52,928 nucleotides of DNA from JAJPGZ01 sp038229295 (GTDB lineage: Bacteria > Verrucomicrobiota > Verrucomicrobiia > Chthoniobacterales > UBA10450). Below are positions 16,259 to 26,977 of the stretch, one piece after another. Position 1 is the stretch's first letter; each line of letters starts with the position of its first letter. The DNA lies in NCBI GenBank assembly GCA_038229295.1, contig JBBROO010000019.1, positions 1-52,928 on the forward strand, in the 5' to 3' direction. The translations under genes and the position numbers were made by a program. Under the pieces are notes generated by a model. The model made no database searches. It saw only the letters and a list, made by a program, of their open reading frames with translations, and had not been told where the DNA came from.

Positions 16259-17020
16259 GTGCAAGATCGACATCGTCCGCGCGTCGGGTGCGTTAAATAT
16301 CTCAACGCGCGTCCGCTCATTTCCGGTTGGAGCGGCCAGGTCTTGCTCGACGAACCGTCCGCGCTTTGCCGAAAACTAGCGGACGGCGAACTCGACGTCG
16401 CGCTCGTTTCCAGTTTCGAATTTTTGCGTAACCCGATCTACCGAATCGTCGACGGTATTTCGATTTCCTCGGATGGTCCGGTCTACAGCGTGGTCGTCGC
16501 GCATCGCGAAGACATCTCGCGCATCGCTGAGATCGAGCTGGATCCGGCTTCCGCTACCTCAGTTAATCTCTTGCGACATCTGCTCGCGCAACGCGGATTG
16601 AATCCGCGGCTTGTGCCAAGATCGACATCGTCGAATGCCGCGCGCTTGCTCATCGGCGACCAGGCGATTCGCTTTCGCGAGACGCATTCCGATTTTGAAT
16701 TCTGGGACCTCGGCGAGGAATGGCAGCGTGTGGTCGATCTTCCATTCGTTTACGCGCTCTGGCTGGTGCGGCCCGAAGTGGGCGATGCCGAAGCCGTCGC
16801 CGCAGAATTACGCGCGCTCTGCAGTGAGAACCGGGCGAAGATCGACAAGTTGATCACGCAAGAGAAAGATTTCGATCTCGATTTTTGTGCCCGCTATTTT
16901 TCGCAACATCTCCGATTCAGTTTTGGAACCAGAGAGAAACAAGGTCTGCAAACCTTTGCGAACGCATGCGCAAATCTCGGCCTGATTCCAATGCGCAAAA
17001 TGGAGATGAATCTCGTTTAG
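16259..17020 (+). CDS. mqnA: Chorismate dehydratase
   Basis: First enzyme of the futalosine menaquinone route: converts chorismate to 3-enolpyruvyl-benzoate. A 253-aa periplasmic-binding-protein-like fold with RVGCVKYLNARPLI at the N terminus, the family signature, and VALVSSFEFLR. The GTG start at 16259 is 3 bases after mqnE, forming an operon. The start codon is directly followed by a dispersed motif copy (16263-16272), so residues 2-5 read QDRH. Confidence 0.9.
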   Translation: MQDRHRPRVGCVKYLNARPLISGWSGQVLLDEPSALCRKLADGELDVALVSSFEFLRNPIYRIVDGISISSDGPVYSVVVAHREDISRIAEIELDPASATSVNLLRHLLAQRGLNPRLVPRSTSSNAARLLIGDQAIRFRETHSDFEFWDLGEEWQRVVDLPFVYALWLVRPEVGDAEAVAAELRALCSENRAKIDKLITQEKDFDLDFCARYFSQHLRFSFGTREKQGLQTFANACANLGLIPMRKMEMNLV

Positions 17021-17022
17021 CG

Positions 17023-17418
17023 CTAATTCTTGACCGGCGGCGCGAGGACGTTAGGCCCGCGACTCTCGCCCGGTTGCAACCACTGCCCGACTATGTCCGC
17101 GTCCCAAATCCATTCACCTTCGCGCGAGCCGTGCACCGCGAGTGTCTTTTCATAATACTTTTTCAGATGGATTTCTTCCGCGGCGAACTCGCTTCTCTTT
17201 TTCGCACGAGTGAGGCGTAACGCGTTCTCCGATTCATCCAACATCTTCAATCGATATCCCTCTGCCGCCAGCACCACTTTCCCGGTAAATGTTTCCGGGG
17301 AACCAACCAGCTTCTCAGGCTTTTCACTCGCGACCGGGCCCTGTCCCTTTGGGCCGTGGGCACAACTGAAAAAGAAGATGAGCGGTAGAGTAATCAGGAG
17401 TCCGCGGATTAACTTCAT
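17023..17418 (-). CDS. Hypothetical lipoprotein
   Basis: 131 aa with a lipoprotein signal (LLITLPLIFFFSC, lipobox Cys at about residue 19). The mature part has a β-rich look (FTGKVVLAAEGYRLKMLDESENALRLTRAKKR) and a segment ending VGQWLQPGES. I do not recognise the family. It converges with mqnA, leaving only 2 bases between their stops. Confidence 0.65.
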   Translation of the reverse strand: MKLIRGLLITLPLIFFFSCAHGPKGQGPVASEKPEKLVGSPETFTGKVVLAAEGYRLKMLDESENALRLTRAKKRSEFAAEEIHLKKYYEKTLAVHGSREGEWIWDADIVGQWLQPGESRGPNVLAPPVKN

Positions 17419-17537
17419 TTTCTCGATCGCAATTTGGTTTTGTTTGGCTTGGTTTTTCTGGGGCGCGCGAGCTCCAGGTTGCAGGCGATCATGTCCGCTG
17501 AAATCTCAAATTCAAGCGCGATCGGATCCAACATGAT

Positions 17538-18905
17538 TCAACTCAGCGCGTTAATTTCCTTCCAATGAAATCCCACGAGGAGCACGACGGACGGGAGTGT
17601 TTGCATCAAAACCCGATCGAGAGCGGAGCCTAACAGCTCGCGCACATCCCACGGAGTCACGACAAAAATCAGAGCATACAAGCCGAGTTGCGAGATTAGG
17701 AGTAACCAAACGACGACAACGAATCTCCGACCGAATCCGCGATAGCCCAGGATCGCGACTAGAAAAAGTAACACCCACACTCCTCCCCATCGGGGCCATG
17801 TCCACGCTTGCTTGAGAAATTCTCCAACGATCACGCTCATCCGATCCCAGTTTTCGATCACGACCGACAGTCTCAGGCGCCCGCCATAATTTTCGTGTGT
17901 TCGAGGGATCGCTCGGCTCCACCAAATCCAGGGCGATTGCAGCACCATAAAACCGACGGTAAAAAAAAGGAAATCCGCCAGTTTTGCCTTGTTGCGAGCC
18001 GACGCGGCAAACAGAAACATGAATCCGCCGAGGATCAGCGCGAGCGCAAAACCCTCGTTCTTGGTGGACGCGGTGAAGACCGAAAACAAAATGGTCAGGA
18101 TCAGATCCGCTCTGCGCTGTTCTTCCATCCATTTAAGGAAGTAAAAAACCGATCCCGTGTAATACAGGATGAGCGCGACATCAGCGATGCCCGCTCCAGC
18201 CCAGTTCATTACTGTGGGAATGCTCATCATTAGCGCCGTTAAGAGGAGAGACCTTGGGCGATCTATCTTCCATCGCAGCGCGCCAAACATTTGAAATCCA
18301 AGGGCGAGAAAGAGGACCGGAAAAACTATATTTCCAAGGTGTTCGTTGCCTTCCCCCATCGCGCCGAACGCGCCGGCCATCAAAAACGGAATCAACAGCG
18401 GATAATCCAAATGGCTGTAGCTCAAAGTGGTGTCGTAAAAATACGGCGGCCGCGACGACAAGCTCTCGCGCAGCAACACTTTTGCCTTGAACGCCCAAAT
18501 CGCGAATGCATCCCACGAGTAAACCGGTAGTGCGATCGCCTGCACTGACACCATCACGACGCAACCGGTGATGACAGCAATGGCTGCAATTGTGCAAAGT
18601 CCGTCCAATCGCGAATGGCCTTCGCTGCGAGCAGCTCTCGACCACGGCCACTGATGTTTCCAAACGAGTTGCCATTGCTTCGCGCCGAAAACCAACACGA
18701 TCACCGCCAGGATCGATCGGCCCGGTGTAAATCCGACTAACGAGGCCCAAAGTAATACTTGTCCCAATCCTCCGGCTCCGATAGCGAGCACCAACCCGGC
18801 GCATTCCACGCGGGAGCGTCGCTCCCCCCGCAAAATCATCGACACAATCACATGTCCCATCAACAAGATGGCGGCAAGGTAAACGGACAACCAAACCATG
18901 CTCAT
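17538..18905 (-). CDS. Polytopic membrane protein, possibly GT-C-type glycosyltransferase
   Basis: A 455-aa protein with about ten hydrophobic helices. An acidic-aromatic segment after the third or fourth helix (YSWDAFAIWAFKAKVL) and another with YSHLDYPLL resemble the first periplasmic loop of GT-C glycosyltransferases or oligosaccharide-related membrane proteins. Substrate and reaction cannot be told. It is coupled to the next minus-strand gene by an ATGA overlap. This stretch has no copies of the dispersed motif. Confidence 0.6.
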   Translation of the reverse strand: MSMVWLSVYLAAILLMGHVIVSMILRGERRSRVECAGLVLAIGAGGLGQVLLWASLVGFTPGRSILAVIVLVFGAKQWQLVWKHQWPWSRAARSEGHSRLDGLCTIAAIAVITGCVVMVSVQAIALPVYSWDAFAIWAFKAKVLLRESLSSRPPYFYDTTLSYSHLDYPLLIPFLMAGAFGAMGEGNEHLGNIVFPVLFLALGFQMFGALRWKIDRPRSLLLTALMMSIPTVMNWAGAGIADVALILYYTGSVFYFLKWMEEQRRADLILTILFSVFTASTKNEGFALALILGGFMFLFAASARNKAKLADFLFFTVGFMVLQSPWIWWSRAIPRTHENYGGRLRLSVVIENWDRMSVIVGEFLKQAWTWPRWGGVWVLLFLVAILGYRGFGRRFVVVVWLLLISQLGLYALIFVVTPWDVRELLGSALDRVLMQTLPSVVLLVGFHWKEINALS

Positions 18906-19369
18906 CGGAGATGCCTGTCGGTTTCACTCACGGCGATCTGCCCGTCGGCCTTCTGGGCAAAGGTGACGATCCGGCTGACGCGTTGTTGATCGAGCCAATC
19001 TTCGTTCGGTGCGAACGGCGCGTGAAGAATATCGCGCCCGCGATTGATCACCGTTCCAGGTGCGCTTGTGAATACTTTGTGCGGGTAAGCGGCGTAGTGC
19101 GAACGGTAACAGACCAATTCCACGAACGCTTCGTTTTCGAGCGGAAAATCTTCGAAGCTGAGAAAAACATTCTGATCGGGTGGTATTTCGTAATAGAGCC
19201 GGTCGATGTTAGCCAGTTCCCTGAATAAACCATCTCGATCTTGCAGTTGCCGGAGCAGGTTCGGAGCGAAGGAGTTCGGCGTGAGATTGAGGTAGAAGTT
19301 CAGCGCAAGGCAGAAGCAGACCGCTGCCGTGACAATGCCAGAAGCAACATTCTTTCGATCAAAGTGCAC
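18902..19369 (-). CDS. Hypothetical membrane-anchored protein
   Basis: 155 aa with one N-terminal membrane anchor (IVTAAVCFCLALNFYL) and a soluble extracytoplasmic part containing conserved-looking YEIPPDQNVFLSFEDFPLENEAFVE. I do not recognise it. Its stop overlaps the start of the polytopic membrane gene, so the two are probably made together and act in the same envelope process. Confidence 0.6.
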   Translation of the reverse strand: MHFDRKNVASGIVTAAVCFCLALNFYLNLTPNSFAPNLLRQLQDRDGLFRELANIDRLYYEIPPDQNVFLSFEDFPLENEAFVELVCYRSHYAAYPHKVFTSAPGTVINRGRDILHAPFAPNEDWLDQQRVSRIVTFAQKADGQIAVSETDRHLR

Positions 19370-19510
19370 GACTACTATTATAGAAGCAGCTGACGGGTTA
19401 GCGTAAATTCAAAGATTCCGAAAGCGCTCCCTTCGTTCCCGACCGCTCCACTACTTAATTTTCGCCGCAGATGAATGGACGCTCGCCCCGCTGCGCGGTA
19501 TCCAATCGGA

Positions 19511-21559
19511 ATGACTTCGCCCGACTTTGCCTCTGACGTTTGGTCACGCCGTTTGGCGCGACTAATTTTCGTCGCGGCGTTTCTCGCTTTCGGATTTTTC
19601 CATCAGGGCGGCGGCTGGAATCCTAACGCTCGCTTCGCCATGGTCCGCGCCATCGTTGAGCAGGGAAAGTTCTCGATCGATTCCTATTTGATCTACACCC
19701 ATGCCCAACCAGATCCGAGTACGGAGCTGCGACGCGTCCCCGTGCGGGACGGCGAATTTACCATCGGCGGCCAAACAAAGATTCTGGTGTGGATCGATCC
19801 TCATTCTCGGCCCGTACCCGTTCGCGGCGATTTAGATGGTCACGACTCGCGCCAGATCAATTTTTCAGACTTGCGCGCAACCGCCGTCACGGGAGACGTG
19901 GCTTACTTCCAAGGACATTTTCATCCAAACAAGGCGCCGGGCACTTCATTCATTGCGATCCCGGCATATTGGTTCATTTACCATTTCGAGCGCATCATTG
20001 GGGCGAACCCCGATGATTGGTGGACGTTGACTCTTAACGCCTGGCTCACGGGCGCGTTCAGTGTGGGCCTGTTATCGGCGCTCGGGGTCTTGCTTTGTTA
20101 CCGGCTCGCACTCGCCTTCTCCGGCGGCCGCAGGGTCGCCAGTGTCATGACCGCGCTGGCATTTGCTTTCGGCACAATGTTTTTCGTTCACGCAACGTCA
20201 CTTTACGAACACAACGTAGTTGCCGTGGGTTTGATCGCGTCGTTCTATCTCCTTTATCGCGTGAAGACAGATCTCGGCCGTGGAAGTGCCGTCGGCTCCT
20301 TCACTGACATACGGGCGGAGTGGTATCTTTTTTTGAGCGGATTGTGCGCCGGTTATGCCGCTATCACCAATTATATCGTCGCGGTTGTTGTCATCATCCT
20401 CGGCGTTTATCTGCTTTTCGGGGTCCGGAAAAAAATCGGCTGGCTCTGGTTTGGACTGGGTTTGTTAGGCCCATTTTTGTTGATCTGCGCTTATAACGTC
20501 GCCTGTTTTGGCACGCCGTTCACGACCAATTATCGCTATCAAAATCCATTCTTTCGCTCCGGTAATAATGCCTTTCTCGACGTTCTTGTTTGGCCGCGCT
20601 GGGATATCTTGCTCACTATTCTCTTCTCTCCTTTCCGCGGGCTTTTCTTCACCTCGCCGATCCTGCTTCTGGGTCCCGTTGGTTTAGTTTGGTTATTCCA
20701 ACACAAATGTTATCGCGACGAAGCGTGGCTGTTGAGTGCCATATTCGGAATATTTATCCTCTTCAATACCAGCTTTAACGGTTGGGACGGCGGATGGGGC
20801 GTGGTCCCTCGCTACCTCGGACCAGCCGTCCCGTTCCTCGCTCTTGGCGTCGTGTCTGGGTTCATCCGATTCTTCAAAATCTCCTGCCTGCTGGCCGCAC
20901 TCTCGATTGGGATGATGTTGTTGACCACAGCCGTTGATCCGCAAGCGCCCTGTGACGTCAACGCCACCTCGGTTCTCGGAAAGCAAGCGTGGCAATTGAA
21001 TCCGCTAACGGCATACGAATTGCCCATTTTCCTGACCAGACATCCCGGGCCGCTCATCCGAATACAAGAGGAGCAGGTGCTGCATTATTACGACAGCGAA
21101 CTAGCCCGGAAAGGTACCGGTCCGGAACTTCGGCAGAACGAAGTTCAAAAGCTTCGCCAATATATTGACGAGCAAATTGCCACTTCCAGTGCAGCGCCCC
21201 TGGTCTTGAATCCTACCGGACAAAACGACGGGGCCGAGTATTCCATCGACTATTCTCCGCTTTCGGCCATCGCCACGCCCGTCTCCGTAAACCCGGGGGG
21301 AATTTACGGAGGCTGGGTCGATGGCGCCTTCGGCGGTCCGGGCTCGCCGCAAGCACGCTGGAACTCATTCAATGTCGGAGAATTTCTTTTTCCGGAAAGC
21401 CAGTGGAGTCTTTTTCCCCTGCTCCTCGTCGATGGCGTACTCGTTTGGCTCGCCCTTCGCATCGCTGGAGAAATTGATCGCAGCGCGAACTCCCACTCAA
21501 ACAATTTCCTGAACGCCAATCCGGGCTCGGACTCTTGTCAGCAAATCGGTCGCGACTAA
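19511..21559 (+). CDS. Polytopic membrane protein, possibly GT-C-type glycosyltransferase
   Basis: About 682 aa from ATG 19511 (MTSPDFASDV); an earlier ATG at 19475 would add 12 residues. There are about ten hydrophobic helices, with a large periplasmic loop holding YFQGHFHPNKAPGTSFIAIPAY, the sort of region that follows the first helices in GT-C transferases. The C-terminal 200 residues are mostly soluble. Divergent from the two minus-strand envelope genes, it probably belongs to the same surface-glycan theme. No catalytic assignment is possible. Confidence 0.6.
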   Translation: MTSPDFASDVWSRRLARLIFVAAFLAFGFFHQGGGWNPNARFAMVRAIVEQGKFSIDSYLIYTHAQPDPSTELRRVPVRDGEFTIGGQTKILVWIDPHSRPVPVRGDLDGHDSRQINFSDLRATAVTGDVAYFQGHFHPNKAPGTSFIAIPAYWFIYHFERIIGANPDDWWTLTLNAWLTGAFSVGLLSALGVLLCYRLALAFSGGRRVASVMTALAFAFGTMFFVHATSLYEHNVVAVGLIASFYLLYRVKTDLGRGSAVGSFTDIRAEWYLFLSGLCAGYAAITNYIVAVVVIILGVYLLFGVRKKIGWLWFGLGLLGPFLLICAYNVACFGTPFTTNYRYQNPFFRSGNNAFLDVLVWPRWDILLTILFSPFRGLFFTSPILLLGPVGLVWLFQHKCYRDEAWLLSAIFGIFILFNTSFNGWDGGWGVVPRYLGPAVPFLALGVVSGFIRFFKISCLLAALSIGMMLLTTAVDPQAPCDVNATSVLGKQAWQLNPLTAYELPIFLTRHPGPLIRIQEEQVLHYYDSELARKGTGPELRQNEVQKLRQYIDEQIATSSAAPLVLNPTGQNDGAEYSIDYSPLSAIATPVSVNPGGIYGGWVDGAFGGPGSPQARWNSFNVGEFLFPESQWSLFPLLLVDGVLVWLALRIAGEIDRSANSHSNNFLNANPGSDSCQQIGRD

Positions 21560-21567
21560 TGTGAGCG

Positions 21568-23264
21568 GTGCAGAGTCGCTGGACCATTGCCCCGCCCGAA
21601 GAACTCGATAGCCGCGCCATTTCCTGGAGCGAAATTTGCGGATCGGAATGCATCGCGCGACTGCTCTTGCGTAAAGGTTTTGGTTGCGCCGACGACGTTG
21701 AGACTTTTCTGCGCCCGCGCTTGAAATCACTGAGCGATCCATTCTTGCTGCCCCAAATGGAACCGGCGGTAACGCGAATTCTGGCAGCGTTAGATCGACA
21801 TGAACGCATCGTCCTTTTCGGCGATTACGATGTCGATGGGGTAACTTCGCTGGCTTTGCTCGCCGAAATGTTGCGCGCCTATGGTGGTGTGCCGGAATTA
21901 TTCTTGCCGTTGCGAATGGAAGAGGGTTATGGACTGAGCCGCGACAGCGTGGAGCGTTGTCTCGAGCAACATCACCCGCAATTGCTCATCGCGGTCGATT
22001 GCGGCACATCCTCGGTGGCCGAGATTGTCGATCTTACAAAACGCGGCGTGGACGTGATCGTGCTCGATCATCACGAGCCGAAATCCGAATTGCCAAACTG
22101 CGTCGCGATCGTAAATCCGAAAACGAGCGAAGGCGGTTTCGATTATTTCTGCAGCGCCGGCATTGTCTTCAAACTTTGCCACGCGCTGCTGAAGACGCGG
22201 CCACTGGCGAATTTCGATTTGCGCTCGCAGCTTGATTTGGTCGCGCTCGGGACGGTGGCCGACATTGTTCCGTTACACGGGGAAAATCGGACATTCGTTT
22301 GTCGCGGCGCGCAGCAAATCGCGCAGTCGACCCGGCCGGGCTTGAAAAAATTGATCGAAGTGTCGGGCGTGCGGTTGCCGATCTTGACCGAGGACATCGG
22401 ATTTCGTCTTGGTCCCAGGCTCAATGCGGCCGGTCGATTGAGCACGGCGGAGAAAGCGCTGCGACTTCTTTTGACGCGCGACGCCGGCGAAGCGGCGGTC
22501 CTGGCGGAGTTTCTCGACAAGCAAAATCGTGAGCGGCGGGAAATCGAAAAACAAATCGTCGCCGCGGCCGAAGAAAAACTGGCTCAGGAATTCGATCCGG
22601 AACGCGATGCCGGCATCGTCTTATCGAAACGGGGATGGCATCCGGGAGTTTTGGGGATCGTGGCCTCGCGCATCGCCCGGAAGTTTCACCGGCCCACGAT
22701 CGTGATTGGGCTCGATGAAAACGGAATGGGAAAGGGAAGTGGTCGAAGTATCGAAGGATTTTCTCTGGTCGAAGCGCTAACGCGTTGCGGCACGCACTTG
22801 GAAAAATTTGGCGGACATGAAATGGCCGCTGGCCTAACGATCCAAGAAGAAGATGTCGATCTTTTCACGGCCGCATTTCGAAAAACGGCGGCCGATCTTT
22901 TGTCGGAAGAGGATTTGCAACCGCGGTTGCGACTCGATCACGAACTCGCGTTTGCCGAAATCGATGTCGATCTTTTGCGCTGGCACGAAATGCTGCAGCC
23001 TTTCGGTAATGGAAATCCCCAACCAGTTTTTCTCGCGCGGGAAGTCGAACCGGTCGCGCCTCCCCGTGTGATCAACGACAAACATTTGTCGCTGCGACTC
23101 AGCCAGCGGAATGCGCGGCGGCGTGCAATTTACTTTGGCGGCGCGGAATCCCCGTTGCCCACGCCACCATGGGATATCGCGTTTCGGATTCGCGCGGATA
23201 ATTTCGGCAGCGAGACATTGGTCGAAATGCAGGTCGAAGCATTGCGAGAGGCGGGGCCGATCGA

Positions 23265-23268
<4 letters not shown>
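21568..23268 (+). CDS. recJ: Single-stranded-DNA exonuclease RecJ
   Basis: A 5'-3' ssDNA exonuclease used in recombination and repair. The 566-aa protein has the DHH phosphoesterase signature: FGDYDVDGVTS (about residues 84-94), DCGTSS, and DHHEP (about 166-170). DHHA1 elements include GRLSTAEKA and the SGRSIEGF-type block. The start is GTG 21568. recG follows with an ATGA overlap, so the two repair functions are coupled. Three dispersed motif copies lie inside. Confidence 0.93.
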
Positions 23269-25325
<2,057 letters not shown>

Positions 25326-25363
25326 TGTAAAATTTATTTAAGTTCGTCATTTTCGTCGCGCTC

Positions 25364-26863
25364 GTGAGCTTTGCGATTTCGGCGCTCTACGATTATCGAT
25401 TGCGCCACGGCAGTTTGAATCTTCTGTCGCGCACTCCGGAAAAATATACGCTCGCGTCGGAACCGAATGTCGATCCAAAAAATGTCGCGTCGCTCGAAGC
25501 GCTGAATCGAGAACGACGCGCGTTGGTGAATAGCGTCATTCCATCCGTGGTGGCGGTGAAGACTTCCAAGAAAATCGTGACGCCGCGCCAAACGATGGAC
25601 CCATTCGAATTTTTCTTTCGAAATCAGCCGCGCTATCGCAACAGTCCGCAGGACGAAGCGATGGTGCAAAATTCACTGGGCTCGGGCGTGATCGTGACAA
25701 ACGAAGGACACATCATCACGAACAATCACGTGGTCGATCAAGTCGATGAAGTAGAGGTGCAATTGAGTGACGGGCGAATGAAAAAAGCGCGCATTGTTGG
25801 CGCGGACGCGCAGGTCGATCTGGCGGTGTTGAAGATCGACGAACCGGGAATTAAGCCGCTGAAGCTGGCCGATTCCGACAGCGTGCAGGTGGGCGATTTT
25901 GTTTTGGCGATCGGAAATCCGTTCGGCTTCGAAGAAACGGTAACTGACGGAATCATCAGCTCGAAGGGGCGACCGAATCGCGCCGATGCATTCGGCGATT
26001 TGTTGCAAACCAATGCCGCGATCAATCCCGGCAACAGCGGCGGCCCGCTGATCAACCTTCGCGGCGAAGTCATCGGCATTAACACGGCGATCATTTCGCG
26101 CAGCGGCGGGTCGCAGGGAATTGGCTTTGCCATTCCGTCGAACAATGTCCGCACCGCGTTGGAGAGTTTGTTGAAACAAGGGCGCATCATTCGCGGATAT
26201 CTTGGAATCCAGGCGCGCGCGGGGCAATTGAATCGCACGGTGCCGAGTGTCGATGGCGTGGTGGTGGACGATGTCGTGCCCGGTTCGCCCGCGGCCGAAG
26301 CGCGGATTCAAAAAGGGGACATCATCCGGAAGTTCAACGGGCACGAGGTGAAAAGTTTTTTGCAGCTTCGCACCCTGGTCTCGCAAGTGGATCTGAATAA
26401 GAATGTCGATCTTGAGATTGTTCGCGACGGCAAACCGCTCAAAGTGGAGACGCAAATCAAAGAGCAGCCGGTGGATTATTTAACACGCGCCACGCCGCGT
26501 CCCGGACAGCCGCAACAACCGGGCGGCCCGCCCGATGATGAACAGGAACCTGCACCCGTGCCTGCGCCGGCTCCCGGAAGTAGCGCGCTCGGTTCTGTTC
26601 ACGTCGGAGAATTGACGCCGGAAATTGCGCGCCAGTTAGATATGCCGAATGGTGTCCACGGCGTGGTGGTGACAGATGTCGATCCTAGAAGTGGGCTGGC
26701 CGAGTTACAAAAAGGTGACGTTATTGAAGAAGTAAATCAGCAGCCCGTGGGGTCGGTCGGCGACTACAATAAAGTTGTCGGAGCGCTCGATCCGAATCAG
26801 CCTCAAGTGCTCTCGGTTTGCCGACATCGGGCCCGTTCGTTTTTGGTGGTTCGTCCGCGGTAG
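25364..26863 (+). CDS. HtrA/DegP-family periplasmic serine protease
   Basis: A trypsin-like Do protease with two PDZ domains. The catalytic triad is visible: His in ITNNHVVDQ (about residue 122), Asp in QVDLAVLKI and Ser in NPGNSGGPL (about 225). PDZ1 covers about 275-365, then a Pro-rich linker, then PDZ2 from about 410. Length with GTG 25364 is 499 aa. The frame continues upstream without ATG, GTG or TTG through KFVIFVALVSFAIS, a good signal anchor, so the true start may be a rare codon around 25334-25340. It acts in envelope protein quality control. Confidence 0.9.
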   Translation: MSFAISALYDYRLRHGSLNLLSRTPEKYTLASEPNVDPKNVASLEALNRERRALVNSVIPSVVAVKTSKKIVTPRQTMDPFEFFFRNQPRYRNSPQDEAMVQNSLGSGVIVTNEGHIITNNHVVDQVDEVEVQLSDGRMKKARIVGADAQVDLAVLKIDEPGIKPLKLADSDSVQVGDFVLAIGNPFGFEETVTDGIISSKGRPNRADAFGDLLQTNAAINPGNSGGPLINLRGEVIGINTAIISRSGGSQGIGFAIPSNNVRTALESLLKQGRIIRGYLGIQARAGQLNRTVPSVDGVVVDDVVPGSPAAEARIQKGDIIRKFNGHEVKSFLQLRTLVSQVDLNKNVDLEIVRDGKPLKVETQIKEQPVDYLTRATPRPGQPQQPGGPPDDEQEPAPVPAPAPGSSALGSVHVGELTPEIARQLDMPNGVHGVVVTDVDPRSGLAELQKGDVIEEVNQQPVGSVGDYNKVVGALDPNQPQVLSVCRHRARSFLVVRPR

Positions 26864-26977
26864 TCGGCGGCTGATTTTCGCTCTCGCGCCGGAGGCTACA
26901 GCGAGGCGTTTTTTCGAGTGAATCGGATGAATAAAGCGCTACCGCGCGAAGTCGAAAGCTTAACAACTATCAACAAT

